This document shows positions 41,701-49,760 of a stretch of DNA of 64,000 bases, piece by piece (position 1 is the first letter of the stretch; each line of letters opens with the position of its first letter). The notes under the pieces are model-generated. The model did not search any database and had not been told where the DNA came from. It worked only from the letters and a program-made list of their open reading frames with translations. The stretch comes from Pyxidicoccus parkwaysis (GTDB lineage: Bacteria; Myxococcota; Myxococcia; Myxococcales; Myxococcaceae), in contig NZ_CP071090.1 in NCBI RefSeq assembly GCF_017301735.1, positions 10,282,001-10,346,000 of the forward strand, read 5' to 3'. Position numbers and translations under genes: made by a program.

Positions 41701-44700
41701 GAGGAGACCTGCGCGCCCGTGGTGGACATCAGCACGGGGCGGCCGGCGCCATCGAGCCGCACCATGCGCCAGTCACCGCCCGCGAGCTGCGTGGTGATGG
41801 TGCTGTTCCACAGGTTCGTCGTGGGCGTCTGGACGCGGCCGTAGGTGGTGCTCGTGGTGGTGCCGTCGGGTCGCCGCTCGGTGATTTGCCGCCCGAAGAC
41901 GTCATACTGCCACTGCGTCACGAGCTGGTTCTGGTCCACCACCGCCATGAGGTTGCCGAGCGAGGGATTGAAGCGCGTGCGCACCACGTGCCCGAGCAGG
42001 TTGCTGGTGGCGTACGGGTAGGTGGCGCTCTCGTCGTAGCTGACGCAGACCGCGCGCTTGTTGCCGAACAGGTCCTCCGAGCTCTCCCCCGTCACGTTGC
42101 CGAACTCGTCGCGCTCCAGGCGTGTCGTGAGGACGAGCTGCGAGTCCCCGCTGGCATCGCCGGTGGTGATGTCCTCGACCTCGCCGAAGGGCGTGTAGCC
42201 GATGCTGCGCTTGGGGCAGTGCGTGAGGCCGAGCGAGGTGCTGCACGTCTGGGTGAAGTTCGGCCGATGGATGACCCAGCTCGGAGCATCGTTGTTGTAG
42301 TGCGTGGTGGTGACGTCCACCTCATCCACGCCCTGGGTGGAGCGAACCGACGAGGTGACGGTGCCCCAGAGGGCATCCCAGCTCTGGGCGGTCCAGGTGG
42401 AGTCCGAGAGAATCGCCAGCGAGGAGGCGCCGGCGAACGGGTCCTCCAGTCGCGCGAAGCGGTGATAACCGCCCGGCCAGTTCGGACTGGCGAAGGAGCC
42501 CTCGGCGGAAATCGTCCGCGAGCGCAGCGTCATCACGTGATGGCTCACGCCGGGCAGGTGGACGACCTCGTTCGGGGTGTCGAGGCGGTACGAGAGCATC
42601 ACCTGCTTGGGCTTGGGGTGTGACGGCCCGTTGGGCGCCCACGAGATGACCTCCTTGACGCGGCCGGCGAACGGGTACGTCTTGGAGGCGCCGAGGGTGA
42701 CGTTGTCGAAGAGCTTCGCGGTGCCGACGCCGGTCGCCGTCTCGGTGGTGATGAGCTCACCGAAACCGAGCCAGCCGCGCCCGTGCAAATCGTAGCGGCC
42801 GTCGCGGTAGCGGAGCTGGTAGCTGCGCGTGCCGCCCGAACCATCTGCAACCGTGTAGCCGCTCACCACCGAGCGCGGGCCGACCACGCAGCGGCGCGGG
42901 TAGACGCACCCGTTGCTCGCGTCGGAGCGGGACAGGTAGAGCTGCTGGTCCACCTGCTCCGCCGTGGGCGCGGCGGCCTTGCCCATGATGCTCTTGTCGG
43001 TGAGCGTCCCGTACTCGATGCGGATGCTCGGCTTGAAGTTCGGCGAGGCCGGGTCGTGCACGTTGGCGCCGTCGGTGATGGCCACCAGGCGGTCGCGCCC
43101 CACGTCGTTGCGCCACCAGCTCATCTTCCCGTAGTTGGTGCGGTCGCTGAACGTGAAGTCCTGCCGCGGCATCACGAAGTCGTCCCGCCCGTCGCCGTTG
43201 ATGTCACCGACCTGCGGGGTGAAGAACGCGTTGTTGTACTGGTGCGGCCCTGGATAGAAGACCGGGTCCCAGGTGGGGTCCGGCCGGTTCAGGTTGGTGG
43301 TGAGCACCTCATCGAGGTCAGGGAGCGCGGGGCTGCCGGAGCGCCCGCCCGCGACGCCCGAGTAGATGGCCCAGAACTGCGACAGGGTGACGTTGGGCGC
43401 GCCCGGCGAGAGCTGGTACTGCGACGGCGGGCGGGCGATGGATGCGACGTTGATGCCGATGGTGCAGTACAGGCACGCCACGTCGACACAGCCCTGGCAT
43501 TCGAGGTTGCCGGTGGAGACGGCGCCGGGCGCGGGAATCATCAGGTCCATGATTCCGTCGCCGTTGTGGTCAATCTGGACGGTGGACGAGAAGCCCGTGA
43601 TGGTCCACGGGTGGTGCGTGGGGTCGTTGTACTTGTTGACGAACGCCGCCGACGTCCCGATGGCCTCGGACGCGCCGCTGAATGAGCCGTTGCCGAGGTT
43701 CAGGTTCACCCACGGCACGTCGGGGCGCGCGTCGTTGTTCGCCCACTGCGTGGGGTCCCACGTCGCTCCCACTCCCGGATAGGCCGGCATGCCCATGAGC
43801 GCCGGGTCCGAAGTCTGCTGGGGGTCGTGGAAGTACATCTCCATCCCCCACGGATAGACATAGTCCACGTAGCCGTCGCCGTTGACGTCCATCCACACCG
43901 GCGACAGGTACTGCGCGATGGGGATGGGCAGGTTGGTGGCGCGCACCGTCCACCCGGTGCCCGGATTGAAGCTCCAGGCACCGAAGGCGCCCGGACTGCT
44001 GTGGTACACGGTGGTGTTGGGCGGAGGCGAGTCGTCCCACCGCGCGAGCACCTCCTGCTTGCCGTCACCATCGATGTCGACCACGTGCACCAGCGCACGT
44101 GCCGCGGCGCAACTGAACGTCCACGGCGGCGTGGAGACCAGGCTCGACGAGTACCCCGGCGCTCCGCCCGCGGCGGTGGGCGACCACAGGTACACGCGCC
44201 AGGTCGAGGTGTCCTCGGTGGTGGAGCTGTTGAAGGGAAGCGGGTCGGTGCACTCGATGAGGTCCGCCACCGCGTCGCCATTCACGTCGCCGAAGCGCAC
44301 CACGTGGTGGAAGTCGTACGGGATGTGGTTCTCCTTGAACGACGCGTCGAACGTGGGCTGGGGGATGCCGGTGTCGACGAGGGTGAAGGAGCCGTCGATG
44401 GGGTTGCCCTGCGCGTCCCACTGCGTGGGCGGCACGCTTCGCAGGTAGCGGTAGTTGTGGCTGGGCGCGAAGACGCCGTTCTGGCGATAGACCATCAGGT
44501 CCATGTTCCCGTCCTGATTCACGTCGACGGGCGTGAGCTGGTAGTAGAAATCCGTCGCGGGGACCTCGCCGCCCGAAGGGTCATAGGGGAACGGCATCCG
44601 GGCCCACTCCTTCCACGGAGTGAACGAGCCGTTGCCGCGGTTGAGCGACACGCGCCACACGTTCACCGTCGCGTTGGCCGAGCTGTCACACCCCGCGCCC

Positions 44701-46217
44701 GTCGACGAGACGAGGTCGGCGAAGCCGTCGCCGTTGACGTCGGCGAGCGTCCATTGCGAGAGCGTCTTGGAGGTCCAGCGCGGCACGTCGGGCGCGCTCG
44801 CCGGGCCATCCACCACCTCGGGCAACAGGCTGCACGCCTCGCTGATGGGCATTTGAGGGATGCCGGAGCTCTCGACGAACTGCGGATACCCGTGGTCCTG
44901 CCACTGGAAGCCGTGGTCGTCCCACGTCAGTCGCGTGGCCGGCTTGCACACGCCGCTGGCGCACTCCTCCATGGTGTCGAGCAGCGGCCAGCCCGTCGAG
45001 TTGCTCGCGTGATAGGTGAACCGGTACTCGCGGTAGTAGGGGTTGTTGGCGAGCAGCATGCGGATGCCGGTAATCAACTTGCTGCGCCGGAACCGGTTGC
45101 CGCCGCGAAAGCCGCTCTGCTGCAGCATGGGGGCCGTCAGGGTGCCGACGCTGCGCGTGAGCGGCTGGTAGTCGAACAGCACCATCTTGTCCGCGCTGAG
45201 CGTCTTGTGACCGGTGTAGGCGATGCTGTACGGCCAGACCTCGATGGTGTTGCCGTAGACGTCGGCGGCGGTGTCGTAGGTGTAGCGGACGGTGTTGCCG
45301 CGACGGTCAGCGACCTCCGACAGGAGCCACGAGCCGCGGACAGGGGTCGTGCCGCGTCCGGCGAGCACGGTGCGCATCCCGTAGGTGGAGATGATTCCCG
45401 AGGGCAGATGGACGACGAAGGAGGTGGGGCCGGCCGCCATGTCGGCGCCCAGGAGGTAGTGCGCGACGACCTTGCGGAAGGAGTCGGGCACGGTGCGGTA
45501 CTCGACGACCGTGTCGGAGCTATTGGGGTCGACGCCGGGCGGTCCCACCGGCGCGAGCCGCAGGCCATCGAGGCAGAAGTGGTCGGACGTATCGAAGGCG
45601 ACGCCGCGCACGACGCCGTCCTGCGCCAGGGTGCTGCCGCAGCGCTCGACACTGCCGAGCCCGACCAACTCGAAGCCCTTGCCGAACAGGCCGAGCCCCC
45701 GGCTGCTGTTGAAGGAGACGGCCAGGTTGGGCTGCATGCCGGCGCGGCCCGGCGGCACCACGAGGGGGATGCTGTACTCAGCGTCGCCCGAGGAAGAGAC
45801 CTCGAAGGAGGCGGGCAGCGCTCCGACCTTGGCGGGCGACGGCGCGGGAAGGTCCGCCGGGAAGGGGAAGCCCTCCTTCGCGTCGGGGCAGACCGGCGTC
45901 TTCGAGGGAGTGGTGCCGCCGTCGGGACCTCCTCTGCACGCGTCGGTGCAGAACGCCGTGCACACGCCCTCCTGCTCGTGGCTGACGGGCAGGCAGGTGA
46001 ACTCGGGAGAGCAGCCCGGGCCGCAGTAGCATGGCACCTTCCCTTCCTCGCACTGGCTCACGGCCTGTTGCGCCGAGCCGGCCGACGGGTCGAGATACAG
46101 GGCGGTGGACGCGCCGGTGTCTCCGGGCGGCTCATCCTGCGAGCCGCAGGCCGTCAACAGTGTGAGACCAACGAGTCCGCTGACCAACCAGCGCAGGGAA
46201 CGGGGGAGCTTGCTCAT
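38781..46217 (-). CDS. Giant SpvB/TcB/Rhs lipoprotein with variable C-terminal domain
   Basis: 2,478 residues. The lipobox is LTLLTAC (Cys 24), then a Cys-rich patch (about 52-95). An SpvB-type domain follows (FEVSSSGDAEYSIPLVVPPG) with FG-GAP/VCBS repeats (DVNGDGFADLV, DVNQDGNMDLMV, DINGDGRDDFVMP) and a TcB middle region. Many YD/Rhs repeats lead to the Rhs core end YDPRVGRFLQTDPL (about 2110) and NPLKYTDPSG. The last 330 residues are a separate domain, as in polymorphic toxins. It holds ITVITGVHGTPSGE (His near 2410) and TIVLGMCYGA (Cys near 2469), a possible caspase-type pair. No immunity gene is obvious next to it. Confidence 0.88.
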   Translation of the reverse strand: MSKLPRSLRWLVSGLVGLTLLTACGSQDEPPGDTGASTALYLDPSAGSAQQAVSQCEEGKVPCYCGPGCSPEFTCLPVSHEQEGVCTAFCTDACRGGPDGGTTPSKTPVCPDAKEGFPFPADLPAPSPAKVGALPASFEVSSSGDAEYSIPLVVPPGRAGMQPNLAVSFNSSRGLGLFGKGFELVGLGSVERCGSTLAQDGVVRGVAFDTSDHFCLDGLRLAPVGPPGVDPNSSDTVVEYRTVPDSFRKVVAHYLLGADMAAGPTSFVVHLPSGIISTYGMRTVLAGRGTTPVRGSWLLSEVADRRGNTVRYTYDTAADVYGNTIEVWPYSIAYTGHKTLSADKMVLFDYQPLTRSVGTLTAPMLQQSGFRGGNRFRRSKLITGIRMLLANNPYYREYRFTYHASNSTGWPLLDTMEECASGVCKPATRLTWDDHGFQWQDHGYPQFVESSGIPQMPISEACSLLPEVVDGPASAPDVPRWTSKTLSQWTLADVNGDGFADLVSSTGAGCDSSANATVNVWRVSLNRGNGSFTPWKEWARMPFPYDPSGGEVPATDFYYQLTPVDVNQDGNMDLMVYRQNGVFAPSHNYRYLRSVPPTQWDAQGNPIDGSFTLVDTGIPQPTFDASFKENHIPYDFHHVVRFGDVNGDAVADLIECTDPLPFNSSTTEDTSTWRVYLWSPTAAGGAPGYSSSLVSTPPWTFSCAAARALVHVVDIDGDGKQEVLARWDDSPPPNTTVYHSSPGAFGAWSFNPGTGWTVRATNLPIPIAQYLSPVWMDVNGDGYVDYVYPWGMEMYFHDPQQTSDPALMGMPAYPGVGATWDPTQWANNDARPDVPWVNLNLGNGSFSGASEAIGTSAAFVNKYNDPTHHPWTITGFSSTVQIDHNGDGIMDLMIPAPGAVSTGNLECQGCVDVACLYCTIGINVASIARPPSQYQLSPGAPNVTLSQFWAIYSGVAGGRSGSPALPDLDEVLTTNLNRPDPTWDPVFYPGPHQYNNAFFTPQVGDINGDGRDDFVMPRQDFTFSDRTNYGKMSWWRNDVGRDRLVAITDGANVHDPASPNFKPSIRIEYGTLTDKSIMGKAAAPTAEQVDQQLYLSRSDASNGCVYPRRCVVGPRSVVSGYTVADGSGGTRSYQLRYRDGRYDLHGRGWLGFGELITTETATGVGTAKLFDNVTLGASKTYPFAGRVKEVISWAPNGPSHPKPKQVMLSYRLDTPNEVVHLPGVSHHVMTLRSRTISAEGSFASPNWPGGYHRFARLEDPFAGASSLAILSDSTWTAQSWDALWGTVTSSVRSTQGVDEVDVTTTHYNNDAPSWVIHRPNFTQTCSTSLGLTHCPKRSIGYTPFGEVEDITTGDASGDSQLVLTTRLERDEFGNVTGESSEDLFGNKRAVCVSYDESATYPYATSNLLGHVVRTRFNPSLGNLMAVVDQNQLVTQWQYDVFGRQITERRPDGTTTSTTYGRVQTPTTNLWNSTITTQLAGGDWRMVRLDGAGRPVLMSTTGAQVSSCNGSNCTTTPRYSIDLEYDTLGRQLRKSLPYLDGDPAWMKKYVQYTYDGSGRMLTAQAPWNTVTFEYAGLTEARTDSNGPVPQAKTQVVYDALGRVDKVVPPINGAEASYTYGPFGAVWRVDHAGDITTTARDPLQRIREVVDPNRGATRLEYNGFGEQTRAEDALNRVFKTTYDVLGRRQARKDPDGMTEWLYDTAPLGVGKVARGALAAVISPDGTRSGYAYDKFGRIAEMSQDIGGNVLSAKFAYDSYGRLSALTYPQVPNITPLTIVNTYDAFGHLVSVRDQASSLALWTLESTNGWGAPTVEAFQGKVERHIGYDPNTRRISRLQTGYSSGQFFQDLSYTWDGHFNMRTRADTVSAGTLQVEHFTYDALDRLGCSWIDDVPPKQEGKDGPPDCSSAWVTYLPNGNIQAKWDVGKYTYDSNHANAVIDAGGLGFKYDAVGNQTLRPDASITYTAFDLPASYTSKSSAQVTKFAYDGHQHRIYQTDGKSETTYFGDLYEHRRDPNADKHIFYVTTGTSRVAITREAQTDDEVVYLHPDVLGSTDVVATNAGVVKERRSYDAWGLQRDPVWKNGASGPYSSLHTLGFTSHEGEIALGLVNMKGRIYDPRVGRFLQTDPLVSNPFDPQRWNAYSYVLNNPLKYTDPSGFDNEPSDTVVDTGQVSGTLTSEFDGREENFANNETIVSTTIVTFTRDSDGAAARVAAEPVPASAPAAEDSLAGDNSFDVHSPWSWGNLIFPVVKFNNPGNGSTPGSQFRRWWNGLDEPTRPSSGATLDVAGAARPMSASEVSQHIKWLQDPTIPCRTPGDCLLNMAKAGAQMAPGMAQMPNVITTPIRFPSPGGGSPGRSVTPAPSGGAWAAVTNQAGGRVWGAAAETNGRQVMARVNQLYSAGVRDITVITGVHGTPSGEFVVDQGAFKFYPEDIANLAHLPGVRIVDVVSMTPAQIANTLQSSQGTIVLGMCYGAAVLPIP

Positions 46218-46277
46218 GGAGACTTTCCCTTCGTGGGGGAACTCGACGCGGTTCCACCCAGGTGGGAGCGCTGCCAT

Positions 46278-46293
46278 TGCAGCCGGCCTGCCA
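46278..46293 (-). promoter_or_regulatory. Sigma-54 promoter of the Rhs gene
   Basis: The minus-strand sequence TGGCAGGCCGGCTGCA is identical to the metalloprotease promoter. Start of transcription would be near 46267, a leader of about 50 bases before the Rhs ATG, with a GAAGGGA ribosome site inside it. Confidence 0.8.
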
Positions 46294-46371
46294 GCGACGC
46301 CCGAGCCCTGAAGCCTCTGTCCCGCTCGCGAGCGGGAGGCAAGGTCCGCCCTCCGAGCAGGCCGCTCGTGA

Positions 46372-46405
46372 GGCAGGTCTTGCCCTTGGGGCAATCATTG
46401 CCCGC
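46372..46405. promoter_or_regulatory. Upstream activator site of the Rhs gene
   Basis: TTGCCC-TTG-GGGCAA (46380-46394) plus a third half-site TTGCCC (46398-46403), 87 bp upstream of the Rhs sigma-54 promoter and just before the activator's own start codon. The same block stands in front of the metalloprotease operon. It may also regulate the activator itself. Confidence 0.75.
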
Positions 46406-46443
46406 CCACGCGCGGGCCGGTCCGCCGTGATTTGCTGTCCCCC

Positions 46444-48243
46444 ATGGTGCCTCACAGCACGAAAGAGACCGTGGATGCGGTCCAGCAGGGCCCCGTGTCC
46501 CCCACCGAGCCGGGACGCCTCTCCCTGCTGGTGATGGACGGAAGCACGTCCTCCATCGTCCCCCTGCCTCGCGATGGCATGCTCACCATCGGCCGTGGCG
46601 CGGGCGTCGAGCTCCTCGTGCAGGATGCCTCGGTGAGCCGGCGCCACGCGCGGCTGACGCTGGTGGACGGCGAGGCCCGCCTCACGGACCTCGACAGCCA
46701 CAACGGCGTCCGCGTCAACGGAGAGCGCATCTCCGGTGCGCAGGTGCTGCACAACGGAGACGTGGCGGTGTTGGGTGGCGTCACGCTCGTCTTCCACCGG
46801 AGGGACATCCCCCCGCCGCAGCGGCTCCTGTTGGACGTGGCCACGTTGAGGGACAGGCTCGCGGAGGAGCTGGAGCGGGTGCTGCGCTACGAGCGCGCGA
46901 TGAGCGTCGTCGCGCTGGCGCTGGGGCCCACGGACGTTCCCCTGGCGGAGCTCGTCCGCGCGCTCGGCGACGGGCTCAGGCTGATGGACCTGGTGGGACG
47001 GGGCGGGCCCACGCAGCTCTTCATCCTGCTGCCCGAGCTGGCGGCGGACGAGGCGGAGGAGGTCGTGCAGCCCCTGCTGGAGCGCCTGGCCCCGCTGGCC
47101 CCCGAGGTGCGGGCGGGCATCGCCTCCGCTCCGCAGGACGGGCTGGATGCGGACACCCTCATCTCCGCGGCACGGGCCGTGGCGCTGACCGCGCCCTCCG
47201 GTGGGCTTCGTGTCAGTGGCCCGGACCTGTATCAGCTCTCGCTCGGAGAGCGCTCGGTGATGGTGGCGGACGAGGCCATGGTGCACCTCTTCGAGCTGCT
47301 CCGCCGGCTGGCTCCCAGTCCCATCCCCGTCCTCATCCACGGCGAGACGGGCGCGGGTAAAGAGCTCGCCGCCTGGGCCGTGCACCACTGGTCGCCGCGC
47401 GCGCGGCAGCCGTTCATCGCGCTCAACTGCGCGGCCCTGCCGGAGAGCCTCGTGGAGAGCGAGCTGTTCGGCGCCGAGCGTGGCGCCTACTCCGGCGCCG
47501 TCACCTCTCGCGCGGGCCTGCTGGAGCGGGCCAGCGGTGGCACGCTCTTCCTCGACGAGGTGGCGGAGCTGCCGCTCGCCGTGCAGGCCAAGCTGCTGCG
47601 CGCCCTGGACCAGCAACGCATCACCCGCCTGGGAGACTCGCGTGAGCGCGCGGTGGATTTGCGCATCGTCGCCGCCACGCACCGCGTGCTCGCGGACGAG
47701 GTGAAGGCCGGCCGCTTCCGCCAGGACCTCTTCTTCCGCCTCTCGGCCTCCATCGTCGTGCTGCCGCCCTTGCGCAACCGCCCTCGCGAGCTGCCACTGC
47801 TGGCCACGCGACTCCTCCAGGAAGCCCTGGCGCGCGTGGGAAGGACGGCGCCGCGCATCTCCGCCGCCGCCATGGAGGTGCTGCGGGCGCACCCGTGGCC
47901 GGGCAACGTGCGCGAATTGAAGAACGTCATGGAGTACGCGGCCACCACGGTAGACGGCCCGCTGCTCGAAGCGTCACACCTGCCGGACTCACTCCAGCGT
48001 CCGACAGGGGATGAGCCGTCTCCGCCGCCCGCCGTGGCGCCAGCGCAGGGAGAAACGCCCGCGAGCTTTCGCCCCATCGCCGAGGAGGTCCGCGAGCTGG
48101 AATACCGCCGGATGCGCGAGGCGATGGAGGCCGCGGGTGGCGTGCAGACTCGCGCCGCGCAGCTCATCGGCATGCCGCTGCGCACGTTCAAGTTCAAGGC
48201 GCGGCGCTATCAGCTCCCACGGCCCCGGGCCGACCGCGAGTAG
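46444..48243 (+). CDS. Sigma-54 activator with FHA input domain
   Basis: 599 residues. An FHA domain (about 30-115) has the phosphothreonine-binding features IGRGAGVELLV, VSRRHARL and NGVRVNGERI. A middle region (about 125-245) resembles a degenerate GGDEF-type domain. The AAA+ domain (about 270-500) has Walker A GETGAGKE, a variant sigma-54 loop GAYSGA, Walker B LFLDEV and a Fis-type HTH (GGVQTRAAQLIGMPLRTFKF). Such activators respond to Ser/Thr kinases, common in myxobacteria. It is divergent from the Rhs gene and is the likely activator of both Rhs and metalloprotease. No clear ribosome site; a TTG four codons earlier is possible. Confidence 0.92.
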   Translation: MVPHSTKETVDAVQQGPVSPTEPGRLSLLVMDGSTSSIVPLPRDGMLTIGRGAGVELLVQDASVSRRHARLTLVDGEARLTDLDSHNGVRVNGERISGAQVLHNGDVAVLGGVTLVFHRRDIPPPQRLLLDVATLRDRLAEELERVLRYERAMSVVALALGPTDVPLAELVRALGDGLRLMDLVGRGGPTQLFILLPELAADEAEEVVQPLLERLAPLAPEVRAGIASAPQDGLDADTLISAARAVALTAPSGGLRVSGPDLYQLSLGERSVMVADEAMVHLFELLRRLAPSPIPVLIHGETGAGKELAAWAVHHWSPRARQPFIALNCAALPESLVESELFGAERGAYSGAVTSRAGLLERASGGTLFLDEVAELPLAVQAKLLRALDQQRITRLGDSRERAVDLRIVAATHRVLADEVKAGRFRQDLFFRLSASIVVLPPLRNRPRELPLLATRLLQEALARVGRTAPRISAAAMEVLRAHPWPGNVRELKNVMEYAATTVDGPLLEASHLPDSLQRPTGDEPSPPPAVAPAQGETPASFRPIAEEVRELEYRRMREAMEAAGGVQTRAAQLIGMPLRTFKFKARRYQLPRPRADRE

Positions 48244-48568
48244 CGCGGCACGCCTCCGTCATGTGACAGGTGCCCGGGTTCCAACGGCTTGCGAGCCCCT
48301 GACTCCGCGCCACCTCGCGAATCGCACGACGCGGCCTTGTGAATCGCACGGACGACCTCGCGCGAAGCCCACCCCACGCCCCGTCGAAGCTGGCCAGACA
48401 GGCGAAGAGGCGGTGTCAACGAGCGCGGCAGCGAGGAGTGCCATGCGACGTCCGGAGACGTGGCCGACGTGCGTGGAAGCACGCGGCGAGCATCATGCGG
48501 CGTTCGCGGTCCCGCTCGATGCCGAAACGAACGAGAGATAGCGGCGCCCCATGATGGCTGACAACTCC
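48244..48568. other. Gap with no recognised feature
   Basis: This 325-bp stretch after the activator gene has several overlapping short open frames but none with convincing protein character. GAATCGCACG occurs twice (around 48320 and 48350). No promoter, terminator or RNA was recognised. Confidence 0.4.
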
Positions 48569-48934
48569 TCAGCGGAAGGCGCGCGTGCGAAGCCGGGCCT
48601 GCTCGACGCAGGTGCCCTTGCACTCCGGGAAGAGCTGGAGGAAGTGGGCCTGCTCGCGGCAGCGCTCGACGAACGCGTCCCGAGGCCCTTCCACGCAGAG
48701 CTGCTCGAAGCCCTCCCACGTCTCCTGAAACAGGGCCGCGCGAGCTGAGGGCTCCAGGGAGAGGATGGCCCGCTGCTCGGACTCCAGCCACCCGGCGACG
48801 GCGAGCAGCACTCCCGCCAACACGAGCGCCGACAGCACGAGCGCCCACCTGAGACGGGACGGCCCCCGCGCCACCTCCGCTTCTTCATCGAGGGGCGGGA
48901 CGGGTGAAGAGGGCTGCACGAGGGAGCGATGCAT
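48569..48934 (-). CDS. Small membrane protein, paralogue of the next gene
   Basis: 121 residues from the ATG at 48934 (GGGAG just before it); ATGs at 48949 and 48961 are alternatives. An acidic N-terminus leads to one membrane segment (about 30-52, WALVLSALVLAGVLLAVAGWL). The soluble tail has RAALFQETWEGFEQLC and VERCREQAHFLQLFPECKGTC, with four spaced Cys. The tail is clearly related to that of 49137-49535. Family unknown; the Cys pattern suggests disulfides outside the cytoplasm. Confidence 0.65.
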   Translation of the reverse strand: MHRSLVQPSSPVPPLDEEAEVARGPSRLRWALVLSALVLAGVLLAVAGWLESEQRAILSLEPSARAALFQETWEGFEQLCVEGPRDAFVERCREQAHFLQLFPECKGTCVEQARLRTRAFR

Positions 48935-49136
48935 GCACTCCCACTCCATCGCAAACGTCATGCCGCGAGCGCGACACTCTGCCCCGAGGAGACGCGGCTT
49001 CGCGCGCGCGGCGCACCGTGCATCTTTCAAGAAGTGTCCGCCGGATGGCGTGCATCCGGCAGCGTGGCGCCAGTCGCGTTCCCCCACTCCAGGGCTCGCG
49101 TCCCGGACTCCCGTGCGACCGGCCGAGCGAAGGCGC

Positions 49137-49535
49137 CTACCGGGTGGGCTCCGGGAGGAAGGGCGCAATCTCCTGCTTGCATGCCGCGTCGCACTCGGGG
49201 AAGCGGTTGAGGAAGTCGGCCTGCCGCGCGCAGCGCTCCGCGAAGGCCGCCTTCTTCTTCACTCCGGCGTCGCTCATGCACATCAGCCGGATGCTGTCTC
49301 GCGTCTCCTGGAACAGGGCCTCTCGCTGCGCGGGGGACATGGCGTTGAGGGCCCGGTTCTCCCCGCCCTGCAGGTACAGCCACACACCGAGGAGGAACAG
49401 CAGCACCACGCCCAGCACCACTGCCTGGCGGACCCGCCTCTCTCCTGCCGAGGGCGGACGGTCCCTCGTGAAGATGTTGTCGTCGCCACCATCTCCGGGC
49501 GGCGGCCCGCCGGACATCATCCCAGTCAAACGCAT
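49137..49535 (-). CDS. Small membrane protein, paralogue of the previous gene
   Basis: 132 residues. The N-terminus is Gly/Pro/Asp rich, one membrane segment lies at about 37-57 (AVVLGVVLLFLLGVWLYL), and the tail reads REALFQETRDSIRLMC, then FAERCARQADFLNRFPECD. The shared ALFQET...C...ERC..QA.FL..FPEC pattern shows a tandem duplication with the neighbour 200 bp away. Function unknown. Confidence 0.7.
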   Translation of the reverse strand: MRLTGMMSGGPPPGDGGDDNIFTRDRPPSAGERRVRQAVVLGVVLLFLLGVWLYLQGGENRALNAMSPAQREALFQETRDSIRLMCMSDAGVKKKAAFAERCARQADFLNRFPECDAACKQEIAPFLPEPTR

Positions 49536-49760
49536 ACCCCGCCTGTTTCACTGCATTACGGTCGACAATGCCAGCACCACTTTCCCGGGTGTGCACGAGA
49601 CGTCATCGGGACAGCGCGGATTGCAAACCGCAAGGCGGGTTGCACGCGCGGTTGCGAAGTACAGGGCACGAGGGCGGACAGGCCCTGGGAAGTCCGCGGG
49701 TTCACTCGGGCCCGGCACATGGCACGGCCCGGCGCGAGGGATGCACCTTAGGATTGGCGC

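Noticed and set aside
43827..46430. 867-codon plus-strand open frame opposite the Rhs gene
   Set aside because: It is the shadow of GC-rich codons in the Rhs gene; composition is Arg/Ala/His rich with no domain or ribosome site.
49720..49735. TGGCACGG sequence before the NtrC-type gene as a sigma-54 promoter
   Set aside because: The -12 GC falls one base short of the required spacing.
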